A DNA stretch of 64,000 bases from Brevibacterium zhoupengii (GTDB lineage Bacteria; Actinomycetota; Actinomycetes; Actinomycetales; Brevibacteriaceae), in contig NZ_CP088298.1 in the NCBI RefSeq assembly GCF_021117425.1, positions 930,001-994,000 of the forward strand, written 5' to 3'. Below the pieces are notes generated by a model. It saw only the letters and a program-made list of their open reading frames with translations. It had not been told where the DNA came from and searched no databases. Both the position numbers and the translations under genes were made by a program. Positions 26,890-36,573 of the stretch are shown here, piece by piece; within the stretch, counting starts at the first letter, position 1, and each line of letters begins with the position of its first letter.

Positions 26890-28851
26890 TCACCCCTCGC
26901 AGCAGTCGCCGTCGGAGTCACCGCAGTGTCCGCCCGATGTCGGCGCGGGAACATCGAGAACGGGGGAGCGGTCGAAGAAGCCTTCGGGACGCAGTTTGAA
27001 GCCGACCGTGTCCACGGGCATGATCGGCCAGTCCTCGATTCGGGGGAAGTGGGTGAGGCCGAAGCTGTGCCACAGCACGATGTCCTCGCCGTCGACGTTG
27101 CGATCCGCAGTGGTCCATCCGGGCAGGCCCGAATGCCCGGGATGCTGATTCGGGAAATCGCCCGTCGGGTAGCGCTCGTCCTCGTGATACTGCGAGACCC
27201 ACAGCGCCTTCGACGCAAACGTCGCCCGCCGGTGGATCGAGGAGTCCTCGGCCGCGAGCAGGGTCGGCAGGCCTGTGGGGTGGAGCTTGTAGCCGACGGG
27301 TTCGCCGAGGCGGTTGGTCGACTCCGGGTTCGTCACCACCCAGGTCCGAGCCTTCGACTGGTCCGCATCCCGCTGAGCGGCCAATTCTGTACTGAGCACG
27401 GTGCGTTTGCGGCTGAAGGCATTGCCGCGCGGGTTCGTCTCCGAGGTCGGCAGACGCACGACGTCCTCCTCCTCGACCCGGCACTTGCCACCATCGAGAG
27501 CGAAGTCGAGACGTGCCCCGAAGAGGTGCTGGTGGAACGGGGCGCCCAAGCCGGGTGCGATTTCGGAGGCGAAGTCCGTTGATCCGTTCGGCAGGGCCGA
27601 AGTGAAGACAACACCGGTGGCCTTGGCCTCGAACTCGATCGTGCCGTCGAGGTAGAGGTACCAGTAGAACCCGTAGTCGTAGTTGCCGACCGTGGTGAAG
27701 AAGGAGACGACGAATCGACGGTTGCGCCTGGTGTAGTCCACGCCCGACCACAGATCCGAGTGCTTGGCCAGGATCGAGGCGTCCTCCTCGTGCATGCAGA
27801 TGCCGTTCTTGATCTGCCGCGGTTCGCCGAGGTTGTTCACCACCCACGGAGACAGGTACGTGATGTCGCCCAGACAGTCACACCCCAACTCGAGCGAGTT
27901 CGCCCACTGGCCGACGAGGTATTCGCCCGTGTCGAAGTAGTTCTGCCACGACCGCACCGGTGAGGGATCGCCGTAGGGCACGACCATCTCAGCGATCGCG
28001 GCCCTATCGAGGATCGTGCGGGTGGCCTCGCCGTCGGTGAAGGCGATGTTGTGCAGGATGAGACCTTCGCGCATGTCGAATCCGACGTCGAAGGACCACT
28101 TCTCCCACTCGATGTGGTTGCCCTCGGTCAGCGTGAAGCTCGGCCCTTCCGGCTGCGTGATCTCGATGGGCTTCTGGGTGGTGCGCAGCGGACCGGTGAG
28201 CTCGGGATCGGTGTAGTTGCCGTGCTCGGTGGGCACCGGAACGTCCTCGAGGTCGAGGATCTGATCGACGCTCCGATTGGTCACATCGACATACGCGACG
28301 AGGCCGTCGATCGGGTGCGCCCAGGCCGAATCGGTCTCGTTCGGCTGGAGGAAGGCCAGGCCACGCAGGATGCGTCGGCCCGATTCCTCCGGGTATTCGA
28401 AGACACCGGCCGACAGCGGAGCGACACGGACCTGCTCGACTGGCAGGCCACGTCGGGCGAGGATGGACTGCCACGTCGGATCTGCGGCGAGGACCTCCTC
28501 GACGATCTCGAACTCCTCTTCCATGACCGGGAACTCACCCTCGGACGTCGAGTCGACCTCGGCGACTGAGTCGACCCGGGCATGCGTTGCGGACACGATG
28601 ATGTCGCGGGATGTGCCGGCGGACTTGTCGATGACGAGGGCACGGAAACGACGGTCCACCTCGGCGGTGGTGCGCTTCGAACCGCGCACGGGATCGAGCA
28701 GGCCGACGTAGGTCAGGCGCGCCTCGGCGGGGAAGTGCCCGGCCTCGCGCAGCACCGAGGTCACGCTCGCGATCTCATCCTGACTCGGCAGTGAGAACGG
28801 GGTGAGTTCGGTCGGGGAGGATGGTTCAGCGGGAGTGGAATGGCAGGACAT
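26890..28851 (-). CDS. tynA: Copper-containing primary-amine oxidase (topaquinone enzyme)
   Basis: Oxidises primary amines to aldehydes with release of ammonia and hydrogen peroxide; 653 residues, no signal peptide, so cytoplasmic. Every key residue is present: Tyr391 in the TPQ motif TTVGNYDYG, catalytic Asp307 (NYFDTGE) and copper ligands His440, His442 (FHQH) and His601 (GLTHFPR). All are offset by exactly nine from my recollection of the Arthrobacter globiformis phenylethylamine oxidase numbering (382, 298, 431, 433, 592). The C-terminus ends in an unusual [14 protein letters not shown] tail. It heads an operon with the amidohydrolase and MFS genes and is divergent from TetR. Confidence 0.96.
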   Translation of the reverse strand: MSCHSTPAEPSSPTELTPFSLPSQDEIASVTSVLREAGHFPAEARLTYVGLLDPVRGSKRTTAEVDRRFRALVIDKSAGTSRDIIVSATHARVDSVAEVDSTSEGEFPVMEEEFEIVEEVLAADPTWQSILARRGLPVEQVRVAPLSAGVFEYPEESGRRILRGLAFLQPNETDSAWAHPIDGLVAYVDVTNRSVDQILDLEDVPVPTEHGNYTDPELTGPLRTTQKPIEITQPEGPSFTLTEGNHIEWEKWSFDVGFDMREGLILHNIAFTDGEATRTILDRAAIAEMVVPYGDPSPVRSWQNYFDTGEYLVGQWANSLELGCDCLGDITYLSPWVVNNLGEPRQIKNGICMHEEDASILAKHSDLWSGVDYTRRNRRFVVSFFTTVGNYDYGFYWYLYLDGTIEFEAKATGVVFTSALPNGSTDFASEIAPGLGAPFHQHLFGARLDFALDGGKCRVEEEDVVRLPTSETNPRGNAFSRKRTVLSTELAAQRDADQSKARTWVVTNPESTNRLGEPVGYKLHPTGLPTLLAAEDSSIHRRATFASKALWVSQYHEDERYPTGDFPNQHPGHSGLPGWTTADRNVDGEDIVLWHSFGLTHFPRIEDWPIMPVDTVGFKLRPEGFFDRSPVLDVPAPTSGGHCGDSDGDCCEG

Positions 28852-28890
28852 GTGTGCACCTTTGCAACGTGGTATATGTGTGCTGACTCA

Positions 28891-28920
28891 CTTAATAATC
28901 TACACTTGTAGAAATTAAAG
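28891..28920. promoter_or_regulatory. Palindromic operator between amine oxidase and TetR
   Basis: A perfect core TCTAC-ACTT-GTAGA (28899-28912) is embedded in a 30-base imperfect palindrome running from CTTAAT at 28891 to TTAAAG at 28920, with 9 of 13 half-site positions symmetrical. It occupies the middle of the 94-base gap between the divergent amine oxidase and TetR genes. It is a probable binding site of that TetR protein. Confidence 0.55.
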
Positions 28921-28945
28921 TCAAGAGTGGTGCAACGGAGGAAGC

Positions 28946-29551
28946 ATGCCCAAGATCGTCGATCACGACCAGCGTCGGCGCGACCTCGTCGAGGCGACCC
29001 TGCGGATCATTCTCAGGCAGGGGCTGGCCGGAGCGACGATGCGCGATATCGCCACCGAGGCGGGATTCGCCAACGGTGCGATGAAGTCGTATTTCGCCTC
29101 CAAATCCGACCTGCTCGCGGCCACCTACCTCTTCGTCTTCGAGGCCACGAACCGCCGCGTCGAGTTCTCGACCTCGCACCTGCGCGGCATCGCCGCACTG
29201 CGCGCCTTCGCCTCCGAGGTCCTGCCGGTCACGCCCGAGCTCCACGACGAGGCCCGGATCGTTTTGTCCTTCTTCGCCGAGGTGGCCCAGAGTCCCGATC
29301 ATGCCCGGACCACGCGCGAGACCATGGCACGGTGGCGGGCGTGGATCGTGGAGTGGCTCGACCAGGCGCGCGCGGATGGAGAATTGGCCGCCGAGGTGGT
29401 CCTTGAGCCTGCGACCGATGTCCTCCTGACCTATCTGCTCGGTGCGCAGACGACCGCGATGATCGGCGCCGAGAACACCGATTTCGCAGGCTTCCGAGCC
29501 CAGCTCGACTATGTCATCGACCGCATGACGGTCAATGTTCCGAACTCATGA
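28946..29551 (+). CDS. TetR-family regulator
   Basis: 201 residues. The HTH spans about residues 12-55 (LVEATLRIILRQGLAGATMRDIATEAGFANGAMKSYFASKSDLL), and a C-terminal domain with MARWRAWIVEWLDQARADGEL resembles the BetI-like subgroup. A good GGAGGAAGC site precedes the ATG. It is divergent from the amine oxidase operon and most likely represses it and itself. The effector, perhaps an amine or aldehyde, is unknown. Confidence 0.92.
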   Translation: MPKIVDHDQRRRDLVEATLRIILRQGLAGATMRDIATEAGFANGAMKSYFASKSDLLAATYLFVFEATNRRVEFSTSHLRGIAALRAFASEVLPVTPELHDEARIVLSFFAEVAQSPDHARTTRETMARWRAWIVEWLDQARADGELAAEVVLEPATDVLLTYLLGAQTTAMIGAENTDFAGFRAQLDYVIDRMTVNVPNS

Positions 29552-29669
29552 CCAATTGGTCGGTAATTCCAGGCCGGCTCGTGACTCGCCGCGCCGTTGG
29601 GGATAGAGTGAGCGCCAAGTGATCGCCGACGCAGAGGTCGACGATCGGTCGTTTCTGCAGAGGACGAAG

Positions 29670-30632
29670 ATGTTACTAGAGAGCACAGCGTCTGATTTCG
29701 ACGGGTGGAAGTCCCTCGTCTCGGACTCGTTCGTGCCGCTGGACACGGAACCCCAGCGCCGAGGCGGTTTCCAAGGGACCATCAGCGCCCGCGACTACGA
29801 TTCCGTCGTCATGTCCCACATCAGTGCGAACCCCCACGCCGTGCTGCGCACACCGAGTCTCATCTCCCGCGAGACGGCAGGACCGGCCGACGGCGCTGCC
29901 GCGGCGCCCAATAACCACTACAAGGTCTCCCTCCAGCTCAAGGGCCACGGACTGCTCATCCAGGACGGGCGGGAAGTGTCCCTGGCACCGGGCTCGCTGG
30001 CCATCTACGACACCTCAAGGCCCTACACGCTGAGCTTCGACTGCGACTTCTCCTCCTACGTCATGATGTTCCCGCAGTCGCGGGTCAACCTGCCCGCCGA
30101 CACCGTCGGTGAGCTCACGGCCACCTCGATCGGCGCCGAGCATCAACTGGGGGCCGTGGCCACGCAGATCATCACCCAGGCCGGTGCCATGCTGCCCACA
30201 CTCAGCCGGTCCGTCGGCATTCGCTTGGCCGGCAATGTCGTCGATCTGCTCACCACGGTCATGGCCGATGAACTCGCCGAGGCGGAGGTGCCGGGGGAGC
30301 GGCAGCGCCTGTGGTCGCAGATCACCGCCTATATCGATGCGAATCTGGCCGATCCGCAGCTCTCACCGTCGACGATTGCCGCCGCGCATTTCATGTCCGT
30401 GCGCGCCCTCCACCAGGTCTTTGAGGGCAGCGGTGAGACGGTGTCGGGTGAGATTCGTCGTCGCCGGATCGCTCGCTGTCGGCAGGATCTGGCCGATCCG
30501 GCACAGGTGCAGGTGCCGGTCGCGGCCATCGGTGCCCGTTGGGGCTTGGGCGATCCGGCCCATTTCTCACGGCTCTTCCGCAGCGTCGTCGGCCGGCCGC
30601 CGGCCCAGTACCGTCGCAGCTCGCTGACCTGA
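29670..30632 (+). CDS. AraC-family regulator, FeaR-like
   Basis: 320 residues from ATG 29670, preceded by AGAGGA; a GTG at 29619 would add 17 residues. The N-terminal cupin-like AraC-binding domain (to about residue 190) contains NNHYKVSLQLKGHGLLIQDGREVSLAPGSLAIYDTSRPY, typical of the FeaR group. The C-terminal pair of HTH motifs ends GLGDPAHFSRLFRSVVGRPPAQYRR. It lies directly before a permease and an aldehyde dehydrogenase, as feaR lies by feaB in enterobacteria, so it likely activates aromatic-amine catabolism. Confidence 0.88.
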   Translation: MLLESTASDFDGWKSLVSDSFVPLDTEPQRRGGFQGTISARDYDSVVMSHISANPHAVLRTPSLISRETAGPADGAAAAPNNHYKVSLQLKGHGLLIQDGREVSLAPGSLAIYDTSRPYTLSFDCDFSSYVMMFPQSRVNLPADTVGELTATSIGAEHQLGAVATQIITQAGAMLPTLSRSVGIRLAGNVVDLLTTVMADELAEAEVPGERQRLWSQITAYIDANLADPQLSPSTIAAAHFMSVRALHQVFEGSGETVSGEIRRRRIARCRQDLADPAQVQVPVAAIGARWGLGDPAHFSRLFRSVVGRPPAQYRRSSLT

Positions 30633-30729
30633 CTGCGCCGAAAGTCAAGAGTCCTGCCCCCAGAGCCAAGACGCGACCGCCCTCGATGCGAGAACCTGAC
30701 GATACAGCCACTATCGCAAGGGGGATCAC

Positions 30730-32226
30730 ATGGGCGTGAATCTCAGCACGGGAAGCGAACCTGACAGCGCATCCGACCAGCCAGCCACCACGGGTCTCGA
30801 CTCCCGCCGCATCGGCACCGTCGCTCTCGTCTTCATGATCATTGCCGCCTCGGCGCCGCTGACCGTTGTTGCCGGCGGCGTCCCGAGCAACTTCGCGGTC
30901 ACCGGTCTCCTTGGAATCCCACTGTCGTTTGTCGTTCTCGGCATCATTCTCGTGCTCTTCGCCATCGGCTATGCGGCGATGAGCCGGCACGTGCACAATG
31001 CCGGTGCCTTCTTCGCATACATCTCCAAGGGCCTGGGCAAGCCAGTCGGGATGGGCGCTGCTGTCACCGCACTCGTCGCCTACAACTCGATGCAGATCGG
31101 CATCGCCGGAATGTTCGGATTTGTCTTCTCCTCCTTCCTCGACTCCATCTTCGGCCTGCAGGTCTCCTGGTGGGTCTGCGCGCTCATCGCCTGGGTCATC
31201 GTCGGGATCATGGGTGTCCTGCGGGTCGACTTCTCCGCAAAGGTCCTCGGGATCATCGTCGGCACCGAATTCCTCGTCGTCATCATCTACGACATCATCG
31301 GTCTCAGCCACAGCCTCGAAGGCGTCACGGCTGGTGGCATGCTTCCCGACCAGCTCTTCGCCCCCGGAGTCGGCGCGGCGCTGGCGTTCTCGATCGCGGC
31401 GTTCATGGGCTTCGAATCGGGTGCGATCTACAACGAAGAGTTCAAGGACCCCAAGCGCACAGCAGGGCGGGCGACGATCATCGCGGTCAGCATCATCGCC
31501 GTCTTCTACGCATTCTCCGCCTGGGCGATGACCGTGGCCGAAGGAACCTCGAACGTCGTCGGGCGATCGCAGGAGTTCGGCCCCGACCTCATGTTCGTCT
31601 TCCTCGGCGAACATGCCCCGGTCTGGTTCGTCGACCTCGCGAACCTGCTCTTCCTCACCTCGCTTCTGGCCGCACTCGTGGCCTTCCACAACATCGTGGC
31701 CCGGTATTTCTTCGCCCTCGGGCGTGATCGGGTGCTGCCGAGCGTTCTGGCCAGGACCTCGCGTCGTTCGGGTGCCCCGATTGCCGGGTCTCTGGCCCAG
31801 TCAGGGCTGGCACTCGTCGTCATCCTCGTCTTCGCCATCGCCGGTGCCGGCAGCGAGGATCCGCTGTTTCCCGTCGTCACCCTTTTCACCTGGCTGACGA
31901 ACATGGGTGCCTTCGGGCTTGTCCTGCTCATGGCTCTGACCGCGCTGGCCGTCGTCGGATTCCTGCGCTCTCACTCGCAGGAGTATTCGCGGTGGACCAG
32001 AGCAATCGCACCGGGACTCTCAGCGATCGGTCTGCTCATCCTCTTCATCTCCATCGTCGTGAACTTCAACGTCCTCATCGGCCTTGAAGGCACCTCGGTG
32101 CTGTCCTGGCTGCTGCCCGCCATCGTGCTCGTGCCCGGCATCATCGGGACCATCTGGGCCCTCGTCCTCCGGTCGATTCGCCCACAGGTCTATGCAGGCA
32201 TCGGCACAGGTGGAAGCCTGGGATGA
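30730..32226 (+). CDS. APC-family amino acid/amine permease
   Basis: Membrane transporter, 498 residues, about 12 transmembrane helices. Helix 1 contains VFMIIAASAPLTVVAGGVPSNFAVTG, the glycine-rich substrate-binding break; helix 6 has IAAFMGFESGAIYNEEFKDPKRT. These are typical of the broad amino acid transporter branch rather than the GABA branch of the permease at 2288. It is followed after 55 bases by an aldehyde dehydrogenase, suggesting uptake of the amine oxidised by the copper amine oxidase. Confidence 0.9.
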   Translation: MGVNLSTGSEPDSASDQPATTGLDSRRIGTVALVFMIIAASAPLTVVAGGVPSNFAVTGLLGIPLSFVVLGIILVLFAIGYAAMSRHVHNAGAFFAYISKGLGKPVGMGAAVTALVAYNSMQIGIAGMFGFVFSSFLDSIFGLQVSWWVCALIAWVIVGIMGVLRVDFSAKVLGIIVGTEFLVVIIYDIIGLSHSLEGVTAGGMLPDQLFAPGVGAALAFSIAAFMGFESGAIYNEEFKDPKRTAGRATIIAVSIIAVFYAFSAWAMTVAEGTSNVVGRSQEFGPDLMFVFLGEHAPVWFVDLANLLFLTSLLAALVAFHNIVARYFFALGRDRVLPSVLARTSRRSGAPIAGSLAQSGLALVVILVFAIAGAGSEDPLFPVVTLFTWLTNMGAFGLVLLMALTALAVVGFLRSHSQEYSRWTRAIAPGLSAIGLLILFISIVVNFNVLIGLEGTSVLSWLLPAIVLVPGIIGTIWALVLRSIRPQVYAGIGTGGSLG

Positions 32227-32281
32227 GGCCCCGACCCGACCATCCCGCAATCACTCAATCAACCCCCGATAAAGGAGAATC

Positions 32282-33697
32282 ATGAGCACCGACCTCACCA
32301 CCTTCGCCGGACTGCTGTCATCCGTCGACGATCCCAATGGCCGCGACCTGCTCGACCCTGCCACCGGCGAAGTTGTCGGTCGCACCCGTGAGGGCAGTCC
32401 TGCCGACATCGACACCGCTGTCGCTGCCGCCCGCAAGGTCCAGTCCGACTGGGCAGCGCGGACCTCTGCCGAACGCAGCGACCTGCTGAACAAGGCCGCC
32501 GACGCGGTCGAAGCCTCCGCCGAAGCACTGGCCGAGCTGCTCTCACGCGAACAGGGGAAGCCGCTCAACGGACCCAACGCCCGCTTCGAGGTCGGTGCCT
32601 GCGCCGCCTGGCTGCGGGCCAACGCCGCCTTCGAGCTCGAACCCGAGATCCTCGTCGACGATGAGGAGACCCACGCCGAACTCCACTACGCACCTGTCGG
32701 CGTCGTCGGTGCCGTGGGTCCCTGGAACTGGCCGATGATGATCTCTGTGTGGCAGTTCGCGCCCTCATTGAAGATGGGCAACACCGTCGTCCTCAAGCCC
32801 TCCGAGTACACGCCTCTGTCGGTGCAGGCGCTCGTCGCAGTCATCAACCAGGTTCTGCCCGCCGACGTGCTCACCGTCGTCCCCGGCAGCGGCGAGGTCG
32901 GTGCCGCACTGACCTCCCACTCAGACGTCGACAAGATCATGTTCACCGGTTCGACGAAGACCGGTCAGGCCATCATGCGCTCGGCCGCAGACACCCTGGC
33001 ACGGCTGACCTTGGAGCTGGGTGGCAACGATGCAGGAATCGTGCTTGAGAACGCCGATCCTGCCGCCATTGCCGGCGACCTGTTCTGGGGTGCGTTCATC
33101 AACACCGGTCAGACCTGCGCGGCGATGAAGCGCCTCTACGTTCCCGATTCCCTCTACGACCAGGTCTGCGAAGCCCTCGTCGAGGTGGCCAAGCAGTCAC
33201 CGATGGGTGTGGGCCTGGAAGAGGAGAACGTACTCGGACCGCTGCAGAACAAACAGCAGTACGACATCGTCGCCAAACTCGTGCAGGCTGCCAAAGATGG
33301 TGGGGCTCGTGTCCTCACCGGCGGAGACCCCGCTGCAGACCAGCCGGGCTACTTTTACCCGACCACGCTGGTGGCCGACATCGACAACGACAACCCGCTG
33401 GTCGCCGAGGAGCAGTTCGGTCCGGCTCTGCCCATCATCAAGTACACCGACCTCGAACAGGCCATCGGCTGGGCCAATGAGCTCGAGGTCGGCCTGGGCT
33501 CCTCGGTCTGGGGCAGTGATCTCGAGGAATGCAAGAAGGTTGCAGCTCGTCTCCAGGCAGGATCGACCTGGATCAACAAGCACGGCGCAGTGGATCCGCG
33601 CATCCCCTTCGGCGGCGTGAAGAAGTCCGGCTTCGGACTCGAGTTCGGGCTCGAAGGACTCAAGCACGTCAGCGTTCCGCACGTGATCAGCTGGTAA
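32282..33697 (+). CDS. Aldehyde dehydrogenase, phenylacetaldehyde dehydrogenase-like by context
   Basis: 471 residues. The PWNWPMM region near residue 145, the Rossmann FTGSTKTGQAI, general base Glu245 (LELGGND) and nucleophile Cys279 (NTGQTC) are intact, and an AAAGGAGAA site precedes ATG. It belongs with the permease and near the amine oxidase and AraC genes, so it most likely oxidises the aldehyde formed by the amine oxidase. Sequence alone would allow a succinate-semialdehyde or betaine aldehyde enzyme; the aromatic aldehyde assignment rests on context. Confidence 0.9.
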   Translation: MSTDLTTFAGLLSSVDDPNGRDLLDPATGEVVGRTREGSPADIDTAVAAARKVQSDWAARTSAERSDLLNKAADAVEASAEALAELLSREQGKPLNGPNARFEVGACAAWLRANAAFELEPEILVDDEETHAELHYAPVGVVGAVGPWNWPMMISVWQFAPSLKMGNTVVLKPSEYTPLSVQALVAVINQVLPADVLTVVPGSGEVGAALTSHSDVDKIMFTGSTKTGQAIMRSAADTLARLTLELGGNDAGIVLENADPAAIAGDLFWGAFINTGQTCAAMKRLYVPDSLYDQVCEALVEVAKQSPMGVGLEEENVLGPLQNKQQYDIVAKLVQAAKDGGARVLTGGDPAADQPGYFYPTTLVADIDNDNPLVAEEQFGPALPIIKYTDLEQAIGWANELEVGLGSSVWGSDLEECKKVAARLQAGSTWINKHGAVDPRIPFGGVKKSGFGLEFGLEGLKHVSVPHVISW

Positions 33698-33759
33698 TAC
33701 CTGCGCCCCCGGCGCGGCCGCTCGCGAGTCCGCAGCCGGCCCGTTCCCCTAATACTCCT

Positions 33760-33805
33760 CGACGTCACTATTTTCGCGTGGCGCCGGGGAGTTTTAGTGA
33801 CGTCG
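33760..33805. terminator. Convergent terminator hairpin
   Basis: CGACGTCACTA at 33760-33770 pairs perfectly with TAGTGACGTCG at 33795-33805, with a 24-base loop and further weak pairing outside (CTAAT near 33750 against ATTAG near 33813). It sits between the aldehyde dehydrogenase and LysR stops and probably serves both strands. Confidence 0.7.
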
Positions 33806-33814
33806 GGGCGAGAA

Positions 33815-34711
33815 TTAGGTCTCACTCGCCTCAGGCAGGATCTCTCGGACGATCTCGACGACCCGAGCCAGAGCCTCCGAGGGATTGTTGCGGCGCCAAC
33901 CGAGCGCCAATGTGAACGCATCCCCACCCTCGGCGAGGCGAACATAGGTGACCCCGTCGATGCGGATGTGATTCGAGGACTCGACGACGATCGCGATCCC
34001 GACCTGCGCGCCGACGAGCGCGAGCAGACTGTAGGGATCCGGTGCCTCCTGCGCGATGTGCGGAAGATAGCCGGCCTGATCGGCCAGGCGCATCATCGCC
34101 TCCCGCACCTGCGAACCATGCGACGGCGCATAGGTGATGAACGGCTGCTCCCGCAGGTCGGCCATGGACACGCTCTCCGCGTCAGCGAGTTCGTGGCTGG
34201 TGGGGACTGCGACCATGACCCGCTCCTGCCGGATGACGTGGACGGCAATGCCCGCAGGTGCAGGCGGGGAGATGATTCCCATGTCCATGGTCCCGTCGCG
34301 AACGGCCAGGGCCGACTCACCGGAATACGTCTGAGGGTGCATCTCCAGGCTGATACCCGGCTGCCGGTCCGCAACCTCCCGGGCGAGCAGGGACAGGATC
34401 GAATAGCCACTCGTGCCGCCGAAGCCGATCCGCACCCGGCCGACCACGCCCTCCTTCGCAGCCCGAGCGATGCGTCGTGCGCCTTCGACCTGTGCCTGGA
34501 TCGCTCGAGCGGGTTCGAGCAGGGCCTCACCGGAGGAGGTCAGTCGCACCCGACGTGTGGTCCGCTCGAACAGCTGCACATCGAGGTCCTTCTCGAGTGA
34601 GCGGATCATCTGGCTCAATGCCGGTTGGGCGATGTGCAGAGTCTCCGCGGCCCGCCCGAAATGCAGCTCCTGCGCGACGGCGAGGAATGCCGAGAAGTGC
34701 CGCAGCTCCAT
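33815..34711 (-). CDS. LysR-family transcriptional regulator
   Basis: 298 residues from ATG 34711. The N-terminal HTH reads MELRHFSAFLAVAQELHFGRAAETLHIAQPALSQMIRSLEKDL, followed by the usual effector domain beginning VGRVRIGFGGTSGYSIL. A 15-residue upstream extension was rejected because it lies before the conserved start and lacks a ribosome site. It is divergent from the acyl-CoA dehydrogenase, CoA-transferase and glutaryl-CoA dehydrogenase operon and is its likely activator. Confidence 0.92.
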   Translation of the reverse strand: MELRHFSAFLAVAQELHFGRAAETLHIAQPALSQMIRSLEKDLDVQLFERTTRRVRLTSSGEALLEPARAIQAQVEGARRIARAAKEGVVGRVRIGFGGTSGYSILSLLAREVADRQPGISLEMHPQTYSGESALAVRDGTMDMGIISPPAPAGIAVHVIRQERVMVAVPTSHELADAESVSMADLREQPFITYAPSHGSQVREAMMRLADQAGYLPHIAQEAPDPYSLLALVGAQVGIAIVVESSNHIRIDGVTYVRLAEGGDAFTLALGWRRNNPSEALARVVEIVREILPEASET

Positions 34712-34790
34712 GGTTCCCGCTTTCGTCGTTGACCGGCTGTATCCACTGTCAGCCAAACATTGATAAAGAATTACAAATAATAGCCATGAG

Positions 34791-34814
34791 ATTACGTCTT
34801 GGACACCGTGTAAT
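34791..34814. promoter_or_regulatory. Possible LysR site before the acyl-CoA dehydrogenase operon
   Basis: ATTAC (34791-34795) and GTAAT (34810-34814) form a dyad 14 bases apart in the AT-rich 125-base gap between LysR and the operon. Its position just upstream of the acyl-CoA dehydrogenase start fits an activation or repression site. The support is only symmetry and location. Confidence 0.3.
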
Positions 34815-34836
34815 ACAAATGGAACAGTAATGAACC

Positions 34837-36549
34837 ATGAACTACGTCGACCTCGACCCCGCCCTGCATCCCCTCATCGAGTCCTACCTCGGCACGAGCG
34901 ATCAGGAGCTGCTCGCCCCGGTGCTCACCGCACTCGGCGCCGACGCCGCACAGCGCCTCGCCCCACTGGCCGACATCGCCGACAAGAACCCGCCGACCCT
35001 GGCCCAGTTCAACCGCGAAGGCGACCGGGTCGATGCCATCGACTATCACCACAGCTACCAGCAGCTGCAGAAGGCCGCCTACGAGGAATACGGCCTCTCG
35101 GCACTCTCCCACCGCGGTCTGCATGGTTGGGACGACGTGCCGCCGCACCTGGTGAAGTACATCCTCTCCTACGTCTTCGTCCAGGCCGAGTTCGGCCTGG
35201 CCTGCCCGGTGTCGATGACAGATGCAGCCGCGAGGACCTTGCGGAAGTTCGGCGAAGGCGAGCAGATCACCGAGGCGATCGACCGTCTGATCTCGACCGA
35301 TCCCGATCTTCGGTTCACCGGAGCGATGTTCATGACCGAGATCCACGCCGGCACCGACATCGCCCAGACCTCGACCGTGGCCGAACGTGATGGTGAGAAC
35401 TGGGCACTGTCCGGGCGCAAATGGTTCGCCTCGAACCCGGACGCCGACATCATCCTCACCCTCGCCCGCTATCCCGGCGGCGATGACACCACGCGCGGCG
35501 TCGGACTGTTCATGCTGCCCAAGCACCGCCCGGACGGGACGAAGAACTCCTATGTCATCGACCGGCTCAAGGACAAGCTCGGGACCAGGTCCATGCCCAG
35601 CGGCGAGGTTACCCTCAACGGAGCCTATGCGGTCCAGGTCGGGGCGCTCGAGCGCGGATTCCGGCAGATGGCGGAGATGGTCAACACCTCCCGGCTGTCG
35701 AACGCGATGCGCGCCACCGCCCTCATGCGCCGGTCCATCAATGAGGCGCTCGCCCACACCCGCGAACGCGTCGTCTTCGACAAGAAACTCATCGACGCAC
35801 CCCTGATGCGCATGACACTCCTGCCGCTGCAGGCCGAAGCCGAAGCCGCACTCGGCCTCGTCTTCTACGCAGGCGATACCCTCCAGAAAGCCGACGCCGG
35901 GGATGCTTCCGCGGCCGCGCAGATCCGCGTCCTCACCCCGCTGGCCAAGCATTACATCTGCAAACGCGCCCGCTTCGTCGCCGGCGAGGCGATGGAGATC
36001 CGTGGCGGTCGCGGCTACATCGAAGAATTCCCCGACGCCCGCCTCGTCCGCGACTCCCACCTCGGCTCAATCTGGGAGGGCTCAAGCAACGTCATCGCCC
36101 TCGACGTCCTGCGCTGCATGCGCAAACAGAACACGCACCAGCTCCTGGCCGAGACGATGACGCAGAAACTGAACACCATCACCCTCGCCGAGGCGGGCCC
36201 TGAGATCCGTGAGCTCCTGACCAGGTGGACGGCGATCGTCGACCGCGGTGACGTGGTCTTGAACGCCGAGTCGGATGCTGCCGAGGCTCTTATCGGCGGC
36301 TATGCCGACGATCTGGCGCAGCTGATCATGGCCACCCTGCTGCTCGAACAGGCCGCTGCCGAGGTCACCCGTGACGACAACTTCCGCAAGCTGCTCGTCG
36401 CCAGGACCTTCATCGGCAGCAACATCACTGCCGATGAGAATGCCGTAGTCGACACACTCACCCATTTCGAGGACATCGTCGACGGCGAGACGGTGCCCCG
36501 CGATGCTGTCTCAACCGACATCGTCCCCGCACCCGCACCCGTGGCCTGA
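34837..36549 (+). CDS. Acyl-CoA dehydrogenase, AidB-like
   Basis: FAD-dependent acyl-CoA dehydrogenase-fold protein, 570 residues, longer than the usual 380-400 and matching the AidB/long subgroup with extra N- and C-terminal helices. FAD-binding MFMTEIHAGTDIAQTST and KWFASNPDADIILTLARYPGG lie mid-protein, and IRGGRGYIEEFPDARLVRDSHLGSIWEGSSNV covers the flavin and active-site end. It leads an operon with a CoA transferase and glutaryl-CoA dehydrogenase. The substrate is unknown; AidB-like members are often poor dehydrogenases. Confidence 0.88.
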   Translation: MNYVDLDPALHPLIESYLGTSDQELLAPVLTALGADAAQRLAPLADIADKNPPTLAQFNREGDRVDAIDYHHSYQQLQKAAYEEYGLSALSHRGLHGWDDVPPHLVKYILSYVFVQAEFGLACPVSMTDAAARTLRKFGEGEQITEAIDRLISTDPDLRFTGAMFMTEIHAGTDIAQTSTVAERDGENWALSGRKWFASNPDADIILTLARYPGGDDTTRGVGLFMLPKHRPDGTKNSYVIDRLKDKLGTRSMPSGEVTLNGAYAVQVGALERGFRQMAEMVNTSRLSNAMRATALMRRSINEALAHTRERVVFDKKLIDAPLMRMTLLPLQAEAEAALGLVFYAGDTLQKADAGDASAAAQIRVLTPLAKHYICKRARFVAGEAMEIRGGRGYIEEFPDARLVRDSHLGSIWEGSSNVIALDVLRCMRKQNTHQLLAETMTQKLNTITLAEAGPEIRELLTRWTAIVDRGDVVLNAESDAAEALIGGYADDLAQLIMATLLLEQAAAEVTRDDNFRKLLVARTFIGSNITADENAVVDTLTHFEDIVDGETVPRDAVSTDIVPAPAPVA

Positions 36550-36573
36550 AGCCACAGAACACCGGAGCAAGTC

